This document shows positions 22,222 to 33,960 of a DNA stretch of 64,000 bases, piece by piece (the first letter of the stretch is position 1; each line of letters begins with the position of its first letter). The stretch lies in NCBI GenBank assembly GCA_963513935.1, contig OY740774.1, forward strand, positions 98,835,668-98,899,667. Reading direction: 5' to 3'. The notes beneath the pieces are model-generated. The model made no database searches. It had not been told where the DNA came from and was given only the letters and a program-made list of their open reading frames with translations. Made by a program: the position numbers and the translations under genes. The DNA is from Aphrophora alni (lineage: Eukaryota; Arthropoda; Insecta; Hemiptera; Aphrophoridae).

Positions 22222-24064
22222 GTAAAGATACTTTTATAATTATCCAGTAAAGCTATTTCTTTTTCGTTAAGGCGAAACACCATTCCGGTTATTATCGTTT
22301 TAGTAAAGATATTTTAACAATTAATTGTGTGTTTACTCTTTAAAACAGAGTTTCGCCACTACCTGTGATTGTATCAGAATATGTTACTACTAGACGTGAT
22401 AAGAATGTGTATCGATTTCAGAAAAAAACAATGTTTTTTTAATCCATAATAAAAAATACTACATTATTAAGACGTTTAAAAAGTGACTGTCATTTTTAAT
22501 TAGTTATATTAGACTAAACTAAAAACCTTTAAATAACTACAACTTATTTAGTTCGCGCTTTGACATATTTATCGATTTTTATTCCATTATTTCGTTAAAC
22601 TAAATTTGTATACAACGTTGTCATTTGATAATCATCCTAGTTAGATTAGAAAAATGAAACCGTGCATCCATAAAACACAATTTGAACAAAAAACGTGGAT
22701 AGTAAAATCCAATTTGTGGATTCATTGACACTATGTATTATAGGCATGAATTTCACGTTACAAACAATGACAATTTTTTCTAGTCAACACCGAGGCGGGG
22801 GTTCTCCGTGTTATGCGTTTTTTTCGCCTGTCATATTTTGTTTCCTCAAGGCCTACCCTTGTCTTACCCTCGTCTAACACCAACCTGGTGGACTGTGAGC
22901 TTTTTCGCTAAATTCAAGTTATGCTTTTTTTCGCGTATTCATTAGGGCGGCCTAATATTTGCATATTGTGGGTGAGACGAACACGAAATTATGAAATTTA
23001 TTCATATCTGTTATCATTACAGATATTATTAAAGGTATTTTTTTACGCGGTTTAAATTGCGTTGTTTCCTTGCGTACGCAGTTTTATTCCCTAATTTCCA
23101 TAATGAAATTACACCGGTAGTAATTGCAACAGATTATCATGAGAGGATCTATACCCAGGATTATGAAATGAAAGATTATCAGTTGAACGCATTTTAATAG
23201 GTAATTGTATAGATATGTCTAGACTGCATAGTTTGAATTCTACAGATTAAATTTGAAGTATATTAACTTATGGCTTAATCTAAAGCTGAACCTAATCAAA
23301 ATGTTTGAACATGTTTAAAGATTTGTATATTTAATATGACATTATTTTAGAGCGGATGTTACGTATTTCCATACCGTTTATCAGATTTTTTTTTATTTTA
23401 GCGACCTGCAGTTGGCAACTATGAATCATGTCTGTTCTGAAATAAAATTTCAACTTGGCTTTTGTATATTCAAGAACTAGGACACAACGGGAAGCGGAAC
23501 ATAGACCGTAATTACAATTACAGTTATTTTCCATCTATGTATTCGTTTGTTTTTTTTGAAGAATAGTTTGTGAAGATACGATCCTACCTCAATAATTTGT
23601 TAATTTATTTAAATGTGAAAATCGGTTTAACCTTAGTCTGTAAGCTTGATAAGATATTCTCCGCTTATGTTTTTCGATTAAAAGTACATGAAAACGAAAT
23701 AAATTTAAAAAATTCTTTAAAGTTTGTGATTTTTAATATTTCGTACACATTTTGGTTAAAACAATGCACTAGAGCATTGTTGTGGAAAGATAAACAAGAA
23801 TATTAAATGATCTCGGTGTCAAAAATATCTAAACAATTACATAACTACTGCACAATGTTTTATTTAGTTTTACATCATATTCCTAACTGTAAACACTTTA
23901 AATGTATTTTGACGGTTTCTGTAGCATCCCCAGGTTGTGTTATATCCATATACCTTTATAATATAGAACTCGTCAGTTATCAGTTACTCTCATAATCAGC
24001 CAGTTATGGTACTCGAAGAACATAATAAGGTACATTTACTCTAAGATAAAAGGTTACTGCTCTT
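22222..24064. other. Intron-like or intergenic AT-rich DNA
   Basis: Between the gene candidate and the right repeat arm there are only short frames (22695-22877, 23570-23806 and others) without domains. A GC-richer patch at 22780-22980 has no conserved pattern that I recognise. Confidence 0.4.
23402..23440 (+). CDS. Possible terminal exon of the 21.97 kb gene
   Basis: A strong acceptor (T-run followed by TTATTTTAG) ends at 23401, and a second AG (CCTGCAG) ends at 23411. Exon B of the candidate gene leaves one base over. Joined at either AG, the frame reaches a stop quickly: at 23422-23424 from the first AG, or 23438-23440 from the second, which would add V-G-N-Y-E-S-C-L-F. This fits a short last exon, but with about 1.2 kb of intron and no homology it is a guess. 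Confidence 0.15.
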   Translation, partial: RPAVGNYESCLF

Positions 24065-24320
24065 TGTTTTATTTCCCTGCAAGTTATCAAGAAGGAAAGG
24101 AACTTCTCTAATGTGTAATTCTGACGTTGAAAATCATTCAAGCAAGAGGCTTATCTACTCCCAAGTGATTTGTTGTCTCAGATAGTAAAGTTAGATTTTA
24201 AGCAGTCAACCATAAACTTGAAAATACTTATTTGGAAACTCCTCATTGGTATATCTATATAGGTACTTGGGGATTTTATAATCGAAATAATCAGAATCCC
24301 CAGTCTACCTACAGGAAATC
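24065..24320 (-). repeat. Long inverted repeat, right arm (partner 21168-21420)
   Basis: This is the reverse-complement partner of 21168-21420; CAAGAGGCTTATCTACTCCC is the best-conserved block. The arm ends near CTACAGGAAATC. No target-site duplication was identified next to either arm. Confidence 0.75.
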
Positions 24321-24515
24321 TCAAGAGTAGAATGTTATTAAGTAACAATGAAACTTGTGATATATTTTCAAACTTTAACTCTGTATATTCATTAAAAATT
24401 ACACTTAATATTGATTTCTTATTGCTTTTAGAAAGAAACGCGAATATGTCAGAACTCCTTTACATTTAAAACAAAAGAACATCACAATTACCATTGTTCT
24501 TGTAATGAAAGATAG

Positions 24516-24735
24516 TTCTACGTTCAACGACAAAGTCGCCATCCTCAATGATACATGAGCTACAACTCATATGATACATGGGCTACAATTATAACTGATT
24601 AACTATAAGTTGTAGTTCAGTTATTGTAGCTCATGTATGACTGAGGTAGCGACTTTGTCGTTTAAACGCGTTTGATTTTTGTGTAATTTTTGTGTTCGAG
24701 TTTTATTCTATCTAATAATATCTCACAAGGCAAGC
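24516..24735. mobile_element. Penelope-like element ends, family 2, tail-to-tail style palindrome
   Basis: Two copies of the same 3' terminal sequence lie in opposite orientation about a centre near 24595. Both carry GTAGCTCATGTAT, TGAGG and GCGACTTTGTCG. The right copy continues into GTGTTCGAGTTTTATTC, which is also found after the family 2 motif at 36.7 kb as GTGTTCGAGTTTTACTC. The left arm is about 75 bp. The arrangement repeats the pattern at 8.83-9.55 kb in a shorter form. No coding part remains. Confidence 0.65.
24640..24675 (+). ncRNA. Degenerate hammerhead-like motif, family 2
   Basis: CTGAGG is followed by a good stem II (AGCGAC-TTT-GTCGTT) and the self-complementary block ACGCGT with T after it. 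The GAA ahead of the block is changed to TAA, and one base of the CUGANGA box is missing. The minus-strand sister at 24518-24548 keeps TGAGGAT and GTTGAA but has lost the ACGCGT block. Both look inactive; the version at 36639 is the intact one. Confidence 0.45.
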
Positions 24736-25559
24736 TCAATATTTATTTATAAGAAATGACTATTAAAATATTATGATTGACGGGTTAACTTTGAAATGTT
24801 CAAAGATAAATTCTTTTCGAGAATCAATAGTCCCAAAAATATAATTCGGAATGATGTTTGAATGTCTTTAGTTATCTGAAATATGTGGATTAGACACACA
24901 AAATATTGTCAATAGAATAGGATCATTTTAGTTTGATGTACTTTAAATTTATAGAATAATTATTGACGTTTCGTTTTTAAAAATTCCAAATTTGTAACTA
25001 TTATTTTCAAAGACCTGATTCTAATCTTGAAAATCGTAATTGAAGGTTGTTTTTAAATAAATCTAAAAGATTTGGTTCAATCATCAAGGTATTTTTTTAA
25101 AATAAAAAATTGTATTTAAATAATTAAGACGAAAGTGGGAAAAATATACATATCAGTGGGTTGAAGAAACTTTCAATTATATACAAAAATATTTTGTCTT
25201 CAAATAGAAGTATTTAAATGGGAATTATTAGCTTGAAATTAGCAACATTGGAAAATTCAAATAACAAAAGCAATAAAATTAGATATTTTCCAATTAATCA
25301 CTTTATTTTTAGCTAAATGAAGTTTCAACGATTTTGGAACTTACGTCTAGTTAGTAGGGATGTCGCAAATCAAATGAATTCCAGCGGAACCTTACTTTAC
25401 GTAGGCTTGTGTTATCTATCTCCTTCCCTTTCATCTTTCCTTTTGTTATCTTCCGATCTTGACGTATCTGATCTTCGAGGGCTTCTTTATCTCATGTCGT
25501 TTCTTCCTTTTCTTGAGGCTATAATGACCAAGAGATTTCTTCGCTTTTAAACACCAACA
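24736..25559. other. AT-rich DNA without a confident gene
   Basis: The frame at 25317-25550 is serine- and leucine-rich with no domain. It lies immediately upstream of an R1 repeat copy and may belong to repeat sequence. Confidence 0.4.
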
Positions 25560-26000
25560 AAAATCCAAATGAAATTTTATCCACAATTTAGCAACCTAAA
25601 ACTTGTGAGAACATCCATAATTCCATCAAATTGTACTAAAACACACGTTATATTCCTTTTCGAAAATCTACATGCAATTGCTCCAACGCTTTGCCTTTGT
25701 TATCTTACCATCCCATAATGTACACAATCAGTCTTTGCTACAACAAGCCTCTTCCTGTAGCAACTTAGAAAACTTAGCAGATGTTTTCATTCAATTTCCA
25801 TCCCTTATTTAAAATAATCGCTCTGTTAAAACATCGACCTCTGTGTTTATTTAATCTAATGAAAGCATTAGAACACTAATCCTATACGGAAGCAATTGCA
25901 GCGTCGTGCAACAAGTGTTTAAATCAAAATTTATTCTGTTCGTGAATCGGTATTTTATTCACTTTTAGTCGCTATTGTAGTACGTCATGTGTTTTGACTG
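25560..26000 (+). repeat. Dispersed repeat family R1, second direct copy
   Basis: This copy aligns with 19775-20150 and with the reverse of 13134-13445. It is the longest of the three and includes the AACTTGTGAGAACATCCATA part shared with the 13.4 kb copy. GTCGTGCAACAAGTGTTT is identical to the 20.06 kb copy. Confidence 0.75.
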
Positions 26001-27444
26001 AAAAATATCGTAGGTTCTTTTTCAGCATTATAAATGTTACAGTATTTAGAAAACAAATTTCAAATACTTATATACATTATATGTATTCTATTTGAATTTA
26101 CAGACTTCATGGCTTTAATTATAGGGAGCATAAACTTGGCAGTCCCGAGGTAGCCTAGCTGTATTTACAATTTTCTTTATCTTGTGATACCTACTTTTTC
26201 TCTCCTTTCATATCAAGCCTATCTTGACTACTACTTTATTCTTTTTCAGCCTTGTGTAGTTGGTGGTATGAAATCCACTGCTACTTCTAAAGATAAATGT
26301 TGCTCCTTATTCATTCTAACACGGAGAAATCCCTTCTATAGAAGCCTCACCAGCACCAACTCCTTTAGGAAATGCAGCACATGAAGCTGTCGAGGGTAAA
26401 GTTACCCCATAACCCCTTCACATGCTATACTCCCTTTAAATCAATCTGGTATCCATCCCAGACTTTTAGTTTTTTTAAAAATTACTGCACGGAATTTGAC
26501 AAATATAAAGTGAGAACTCCACGTTTTGTATAAATTTACCGGACCCATATTTTTTATTTTCCAATATTTTATTCCGTTGCTGACGCTATTAGAGTATTCT
26601 AGGACTATGTTCTTTGTATACGACGATATTATCGAGATAATTTATCGTATTTAAACCACACAAAAAGAAAACAATACAATACCATTATAAGTTTGTTTAT
26701 GTTCCGATTTAGAATACATACATTTACATTGAACAAATTTTGAAATTGTAAAAATGTAGATATTTACTGTCAAGAAATACACCCCATAAGTGACACGTGT
26801 TTAGGATGAAAATATCAAAGATTTCATGTTTTTCTTGCAAGAGTTATTACTACAAACTTTAACTACTATATGTACGTATAGTACGTTGCTAATCAGTGTA
26901 CTGCCGACTAAAGTACATTGAAAATATCTTAACAATTTTATCGTACATGTATTTTAGCAACACTTTTTTTTCAACTTCTCCATAACACGTATTATTCCTA
27001 TAAGAATGTGTGCTCTCTACAATGTTAAATAACGGATATTCGTGACTGTACTGACAATCTTCAAACTGTCAATAATTGAGATACGTTTCACTACAAACCT
27101 AAAGCGTCTAGATATGAATTGTTAACTTACAAATATCTGAAATTAAATTGGCTTATGTAAAGTTATAAAGTTATAACCTATCAATGAAATTGGAGGTATG
27201 GGGTGGTATACGACAAATCAATACAAGGTACCGTCAGTTTCAGGGTACTATAGAACACTCGTAATAGATTAGTAGACGTGAAATATTATTAAGGTTGAAG
27301 TCTATTGTATGAAGTCTATCATAAATGTTTCTTTTTCCTTCTGTATGTTTGTGAATTTGTCTAAATCCATAGGTTCAGAAATTGATGAGATATTGAATAT
27401 AAAAAAGGTATAAGCTTTTTTGCATTACACCTTTTACTAGTATA
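26001..27444. other. AT-rich DNA without a recognisable gene
   Basis: A frame at 26184-26384 starts before an acceptor-like TTCTTTTTCAG near 26250 and contains a serine/threonine-rich stretch. No donor or partner exon could be matched to it. Nothing else was seen. Confidence 0.4.
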
Positions 27445-27904
27445 ACCAATGACTACATAAATACTATAAGACACGACATAGGATAGGGAAATAGTCTACG
27501 CTTTACGGGTGCTTTTCATCACAAGTTTGACACACAGCTATCAGAAAGCGCTAGCAGCAGGTGCTTGACTGTACGCATCCCACTTGGTTGAGACTGTACA
27601 ACTGTTGACCTCTCTCTCACAAACCTTCTCACTTACTTCCGTCAGCATAGTCAGTGTTGTCAGTTCGTGCGCTGAGATAAACGATTCCCGACCTTTCCTC
27701 GCATCTCTGGTCCCATATGTGGCATCAGTGCGTTTTCTCTTACCCGCCTGAAACATTGTTTGACCGTAGAGCCACCTCGCGCCAGTCACATCAACTTCAG
27801 ATTCTCTAGCAGAGCGACCTAGCGGGTATTGGACAACTCAAGAATAAGCGTAGAATATTTAACATGGCCATGTCGTGTCTTATAGTATTTATGTAGTCAT
27901 TGGT
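27445..27904. mobile_element. Short DNA transposon with perfect 34-bp terminal inverted repeats
   Basis: The terminal repeats 27445-27478 and 27871-27904 are identical 34-bp reverse complements that begin ACCAATGACTACATAAATAC. The flanks are ATA on both sides (27442-27444 and 27905-27907), consistent with a 3-bp target duplication. The element is 460 bp long. Its interior is clearly GC-richer than its surroundings and holds a 98-codon minus-strand open frame. Terminal identity suggests recent insertion. A 3-bp duplication would fit some PIF/Harbinger or CMC-type groups, but the class is not established. Confidence 0.8.
27541..27837 (-). CDS. Open frame inside the 27.4 kb transposon, unidentified
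   Basis: This is a continuous minus-strand frame of 98 codons from just after a TGA at 27838-27840 to a stop at 27541. It has no ATG near its start; the first in-frame ATG is at codon 35 or so (M-F-Q-A-G-K-R-K-R). The composition is protein-like: rich in T, E, R and K, with T-L-T-M-L-T-E-V-S-E-K and C-E-R-E-V. GC content is well above the flanking DNA. It could be a transposase remnant, a captured host exon, or chance. No domain was recognised. Confidence 0.25.
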   Translation of the reverse strand, partial: VVQYPLGRSARESEVDVTGARWLYGQTMFQAGKRKRTDATYGTRDARKGRESFISAHELTTLTMLTEVSEKVCEREVNSCTVSTKWDAYSQAPAASAF

Positions 27905-27907
27905 ATA

Positions 27908-29789
27908 ACAAAAAAAAAACAATTTTTTAATTTGTAAATTTTCAAAATAGCTGTTGATTCTAATTTTAATTTTGAATATCTCCAATCAATATCATTAAAT
28001 TTGAAATAAAATACCGGAGACAAAATATTTTATTATTTTAATAAGATAGTAATTTATATTTGTATAGACGTGAATGGAAAACCAAACTATCTACAAAAAT
28101 CTAACTTTAATTTTGCTGGTCTATGACACCCAGCAATAAATAATATTAGTTTTCTTCCTAAGTCTAACGTATAATAGTAAGGAATAATTGGTACCATAAA
28201 ATTCTGAAAGTTTTACAGTGAACGGGTTTACTATGCTCACTGAAAACATGTTTTTTTTTATGGGTCTGCAGCAACAGGAATGTTAAAGAGTGATTCGCAT
28301 TCTTTTCATCGGAAACTAATAGGTTAGACAAGAAACTAATAGAGAACAATGGCAAATTAAGGGTACATATTTGCTAATAATATTATACGTAAGTGTTGAC
28401 GTCATAAAAATAACAGTTTTCTCAGATATACAAGGAGTTCATAGAATGTTTAGTGGTGATAAGGACCACTAAAGGAAACAGAAATGTTTCCAAACATATA
28501 TCCTAATTCTAAAACTCTTCTGTCCAACATTTTGTGTTCGCTTTTTTTCAATTACAAGATATAAATTCAAAACAAATAAAAAAATATCGATAGCAAATTT
28601 TATAGAACGTTCTATACCACCTAAATAGACGGATATTCGGATATTTCAAATTTGAAAATTAAATTACATTGAAAAAAAAAAAAATTTAATGCCAACATTT
28701 TGAAATCGGTAGGTGAAAAATATAAAATTATTTTTTAAAACCACAAATGGTATGAAAGGTTTGGTGTTGATATCTTTAATCTTTTTGAAGTTATGTAATG
28801 TTATTGAAAAACACAATCAATTGATTTATCACGTATGTTTACATAAACTTCTTTTTGTTTCTTTTGTTGTCCCAAATCACTTCTAGAAGTTTTGAAAAAC
28901 TGTTCATGAAAATCCTCTATATATAGGCTTGACAACTCATTCAGATATCTGTATTAAAAATTACATTTTAATGTATTTTTGTAACAAACTCTACAGTCTT
29001 ATCATGCCTGTTATGTAACAAAATTATAACGCCGGCTGTTAATTATTTATAGGATTAACCAATGCAATGTTTAATAAAACAAATCATGGCATTACGTCAG
29101 ACATATACTTTCATTAATCAAAATTAAAACAATGCTCTTATTATATTTACTGATTTCACATTATATTTCAAATTAAATTCACAACTGAGGAACCTAAAAT
29201 TAAAAATCTTGAGTTAAATTAGTCTAAACTATACGATGTTACATCTAATATTATTTATAATAATTTTTAAGATATTGAGATAGCCCGGGTACGTCAATGT
29301 ACTTCTTTAAAGATATCTTGAATTGTGCCCCCAATTCACATCTCAATAAGTTTTCCCCATAATGATTCCCTGAAACTGTGATAGTTGAGAGAGGAAAAGG
29401 TCTCTAAGACTTCTAATTAAATAAGTCAGATAATTGGGAAATATTAATGGGGTAGCATAATAATAGGTTTGTTAGAGATGTCATGGGTACTTCTGCGCTT
29501 CTTGTACAGAAGGGAGATGTTAGAAGACTCTAAGTGGAGGTGAGATGTGATTGTTTATGGAGACTATTTTAGGGATTGTCCTAAGGGTTGTTTATCCCAA
29601 AACCTTTAATATTCGCGGAATCTTCGTAGGAATTTACATACTGATTCATCCATACTGGGAACAAAATAATGTGATTTTTGTTGTAGTTGAAAATTCTGCT
29701 GTCACAAAAGGAAAAGAGAGGAAGATAATTACGTTAAGTCCATGTTTTAATATTTTTTAAAGTAGTGTTTTCTGGTATATAAAAAAACA

Positions 29790-29790
<1 letters not shown>
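27908..29790. other. AT-rich DNA without a recognisable gene
   Basis: The frames at 28164-28355 and 29551-29760 have no domain or splice support. No bounded repeat was found. Confidence 0.45.

Positions 29791-29794
<4 letters not shown>

Positions 29795-29835
<41 letters not shown>
29795..29835. repeat. (TA)n microsatellite
   Basis: About 40 bp of TA repeats, the first of two tracts lying 110 bp apart. Confidence 0.95.
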
Positions 29836-29838
<3 letters not shown>

Positions 29839-29943
29839 GGTAAAAAAAAATGCACAAACTTTCTCACTCGACTATTCTCAAAATCAAATAAATAATAAAC
29901 AACTTTTCATCACAAAATGTCAGCACTAATGTTTGATGTAATG

Positions 29944-29945
<2 letters not shown>

Positions 29946-29999
<54 letters not shown>
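29946..29999. repeat. (TA)n microsatellite
   Basis: About 54 bp of TA repeats, the second tract of the pair at 29.8-30.0 kb. Confidence 0.95.
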
Positions 30000-30001
<2 letters not shown>

Positions 30002-33000
30002 TTTAAACTTATTTATATAACTATATCGCCTATATCATAAACGTCTTTTTGTTTGAATCAAATTCATCTCATTGGCTAAGCAGGCAACCTAGATTATTTT
30101 TTCTATTAGGGCAGTGATTTCTGAAACGTAATATTTGTTGTTTGGCTTGCTATTTTGCACATGTGTTTAGACCATTAATATTCATATTTTACTAAATTGT
30201 GATCGAAATCGGTACATCAATTGCTCCTTTTATATCTGCAACATATTCGTGTTTTTGTTTTACCAATAATTCACGAGCCAGTTTCTTTGAACAGATTGCC
30301 ACTAATAATAAATTCTGTTTGGGTTCTTAGAGGTTACACTTGAAAAACACTAGTTTAAAAAAATTGGTAATTTTCTGTTTCTGTTATATGTGAATTACTC
30401 ACAAATTTTGCATTACCAAAAATTTAACAAATTGCCCCGATACATAACGACAAAATCGTCCACGCTGTAAGCTGTGAACAACGGATAGACATAATTCCCA
30501 AAACCACTAATTTCGACTCAGGAGCCTCAAAACGGATGTATCTGTAAAAAACTCGAAATATTTTTTTTTTTACCGATTACACAAATTTCTACATATATGT
30601 CAGAAAGTAAAATGATGTCGAAATAATTCCTTGTATAATATCGGCGGACTTCTCATTTTCTTTGATAACGGAGATTACAAAAATATTCCTTAATTTAGCA
30701 AATTACCATTTGTCATAACTATGTTTATGAAAGTAAAAGTCCAAAGTGAACAAATTATAAAAACGAACATATGTAAAAACCTCCCTAAATTTCAATAAAC
30801 GTTAAATATAAGTTTCCCCCCTCGGACAAACTTGGTTACAATAAATGTGTTTTGTACAACAGCGACGAAGTTCCTTCAATGTATTAACCACCTGTGGATA
30901 TCCCCGAACTTGTTGTCCTGCTATCACTGAAACACGACTAATGTTTAGAAATGAAATCCTTTTAACTTCAAAACATAGGTGACGAAGATTGCAATCAACA
31001 GTTTAATCATAGTTCCGGAAATTAAAATCGATTGTTCTAACGAAAAGTGTTTGCTAACTCGATTGCAATACGTTTTGATATTAAAATTACATTTGTACAG
31101 TGAAAAATTCCATTTTTATTTCAAATATAAGTCAATTAATTAGAGGATTATAAAATTTATCAGTCGAATTTACACAAACAAAAAAAAGCTTTTATTAAAT
31201 ATTTAAAAGTACACTGCTCATGGCATATTTCTGCGGGAGGTCTACACATTTAGCTCTACTAGCCTAATAATTCCACCTATACTGAGATCATTTAGCCATG
31301 CACATTGTAAGATTGTATATGGAAGACTATAGTGTACTTCCTCTCTCAGCTCCATATTGGGTATATACTCCAGTATAGGCCTACCTTACAAACTATACTT
31401 TCCCAGGTGACATTTATTCTGAAACTATCTGCGAGATACATAACTCTACCCCAGCGATACTACCCATAGGAGTATTTTTGTACCATCTTTGGTACACAAA
31501 TTATTTATGTGTGTGTTAGTAAAACTTTCTAGAAATTCGACTTATTTGTTTTACAAGTATGACAGTGTCCCACAACCTTGTATACTTTTAAAATTTCCAT
31601 CCAATGACATCCAAATTTGTTTTCTACTCTACAAAAAATAAAATCGTTACAGTGTAACAACTACAAAATCGATCAATATTAGAAGAAACAATCTTCTGGA
31701 AGCCAAATTTTGTTTTATTTTACCAATTGTTCTAGATTTATTTTTCGTTAATTTATAGAAAATATCAAATTAGCGACCATTTGTAACATTTAGTCAGTAT
31801 TTTTTTCTTATCTAAACAATCAATTTTGGACATTACTGTAAATCCGTCCATTTGAATAAAATGTTATTATGACGGATTAAATATATAATTAAATATTTTA
31901 TCTACCATGAAACAAATAAAGTAATTATTTATTAATATCAATTATTTATGTGATTATTCCAAAATTTACCCTTTTGTAAAGTACATATTGATTTTAGTTT
32001 TTTTTAGTAGTTTAAAAAAACTTACACTTCTGTCCACCAATAATAGTTTTTTTACAGTTTGTTTACATACGTATTAATAATAAAGTTGAAATCACAAATA
32101 AGCGGAAAAAAATAAAATAACAATTCAAATGTGCGTTACCATATCAGCTAGCAGAATATTGTATTCATATTTTGTACTCACTAAAAATCTATTGTGGACA
32201 GGGTATAACTTTGCCTCTGGCGACCTTACGATTATAGAAATCGAAGCACTCAGTTAGAAAGCATGATTTTTCCAAACTAATACAAATATAGTCCAACCTC
32301 AGTGAATTTCTGTTATTTTGTTATTTTACTTTATTTTTTCCCCTCTCTTTTTAAATCCTAGTCTACCTGAAAAATGACGTAGATCCAGGTAGCCTTCAGT
32401 ATTGCCATGTCCCAACCACTAAAGTAAGGTAATGAGGGTAGGTAAATTTATATTCAAGATCAAAACCTTAAGTTGTGAAAGATAGCAAAGGAGGTCTCAA
32501 TAATTTAACACGTCCAGTAAGAATCCCGGGTTACATTAGAGTGGAATGAAAAGAAGGATGCAGACGAGTTGACAAAAATATGTGCTCTTGATTATAGGAA
32601 GGAGACACCTTAGGGTAAATCAGACACAAAGTGGAATACACGTACATCTTGTCATCAAATACTTCATGAAAAGGTACTCAAGCTGTGAAACCATTGGATT
32701 TGGAGTTGTGAAATTGAAATATCTTAATCGGAAGAGAGTTGATATTCAGGGCGTAGTGAGGTTAGTGAAGGCCATAAATTGGTTCGAGAAAAGGATTAAT
32801 ATGTAGGCAGAAAGGAACCATGACAAAATTTTTTTTTAACAAATAACGGTAATTTCATAGAGTCCATAGAGGGTGTTTCAATTTGGGGAATAGCAAAAGA
32901 TAACTAATATGTTAGAAAGTATCTACTACAAAAGTATAATAAAATTGTGAGTAGGTAATGAAAAACAAATAAAATAGGAAATCAAAACTGAGAGTTAATA

Positions 33001-33520
33001 AAAAGTAAGTTACAAATTTTAACAGTGAAAGAGATAAGTTCAACGACATCAAAAATCAATTTACTTCTTTCTTAATTTAATATTCTATTACGGATATATT
33101 TTGTAAAGACTGTAGATTGCAACTTTAAATGATATTTCTGAAAATGATTTCATTCACTAGACAGATAGAAATAAATTGGTTCATGTTATACATTTTACGA
33201 CATTGGCATAGATTAAACTCCAAAGCTGTAGTAAAAGCTTCCACCAGCTTAATCTCTTTCGGCGAGCGATAAAATTTACTAGTAAAGTTAATACTGGCCA
33301 TTTTAGTTTAGCACAGAGCTATTTACACTTTCAATAGTATAGTCTTCTGAAATTGCAGTAATAAATTTATCAAGAAATTATATTTGAAATTTGACTTGCA
33401 ATTTAGAATCAAGTTCATTAAACTTGACTCCATGGTACACTGACCCTCCGTCAGGATCAAATTTGGAAGTAAGTTCATTGTATAGTATTTGAGGTGTAAA
33501 TAAATAATGCAAACAGTTTT
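30000..33520. other. AT-rich DNA without a recognisable gene
   Basis: The stretch 31220-31480 is slightly GC-richer and lacks low-complexity sequence but has no open frame. The frame at 32582-32806 is basic and valine-rich with no domain. Near 32862 the phrase GAGGGTGTTTCAATTTGGGG resembles a transposon terminus, but no partner was found. Confidence 0.4.
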
Positions 33521-33521
33521 A

Positions 33522-33954
33522 TTACTTTTGAAGAAATAAACAACATTGTTTTTGAGTTAAAGTTAAAAACTTGACTAACCTAGGAGGGCAGGCGCACCTG
33601 GAGTCCCTCGGCACATCATCATACCCCCACTCTGAAGAAAAGTAACGGGAGCAATATACCGCTAGCACACCGCTACCACCACGAAACCATTCCTCAGCAC
33701 ATGCACCCAGAAGCCAAACTCCTGAACAGGATGAGCATGCTTCCATGGTACTCATGTCGGCAAGGTTCCCCAAGCCACGTTTGATGAGTCACCGTCGGGA
33801 CCCTCCCCCACCGAAGTGAAAAAAAGGATTTCGATATACTAATTAGTGGTACACCTAAACTACCTTGCTGTGTGCAACAAAATATTTCCACCCAAATTGG
33901 GGTCCGTGTCAATGGGTGTAGGTCAAAGTTTTCAAATCTAAATTCATATGTCAT
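33522..33954 (-). other. GC-rich patch with two overlapping minus-strand frames
   Basis: This stretch is distinctly GC-richer than its neighbours. It holds two overlapping minus-strand frames in different phases, 33694-33954 (86 codons) and 33522-33773 (83 codons). The first contains T-P-I-W-V-E-I-F-C-C and L-R-W-G-R-V-P-T-V-T-H-Q-T-W; the second A-E-E-W-F-R-G-G-S-G and S-E-W-G-Y-D-D-V-P-R. Together they could be one frameshifted reading frame of a retroelement or a decayed gene. No catalytic motif was recognised. Confidence 0.3.
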
Positions 33955-33960
33955 GTGTTA

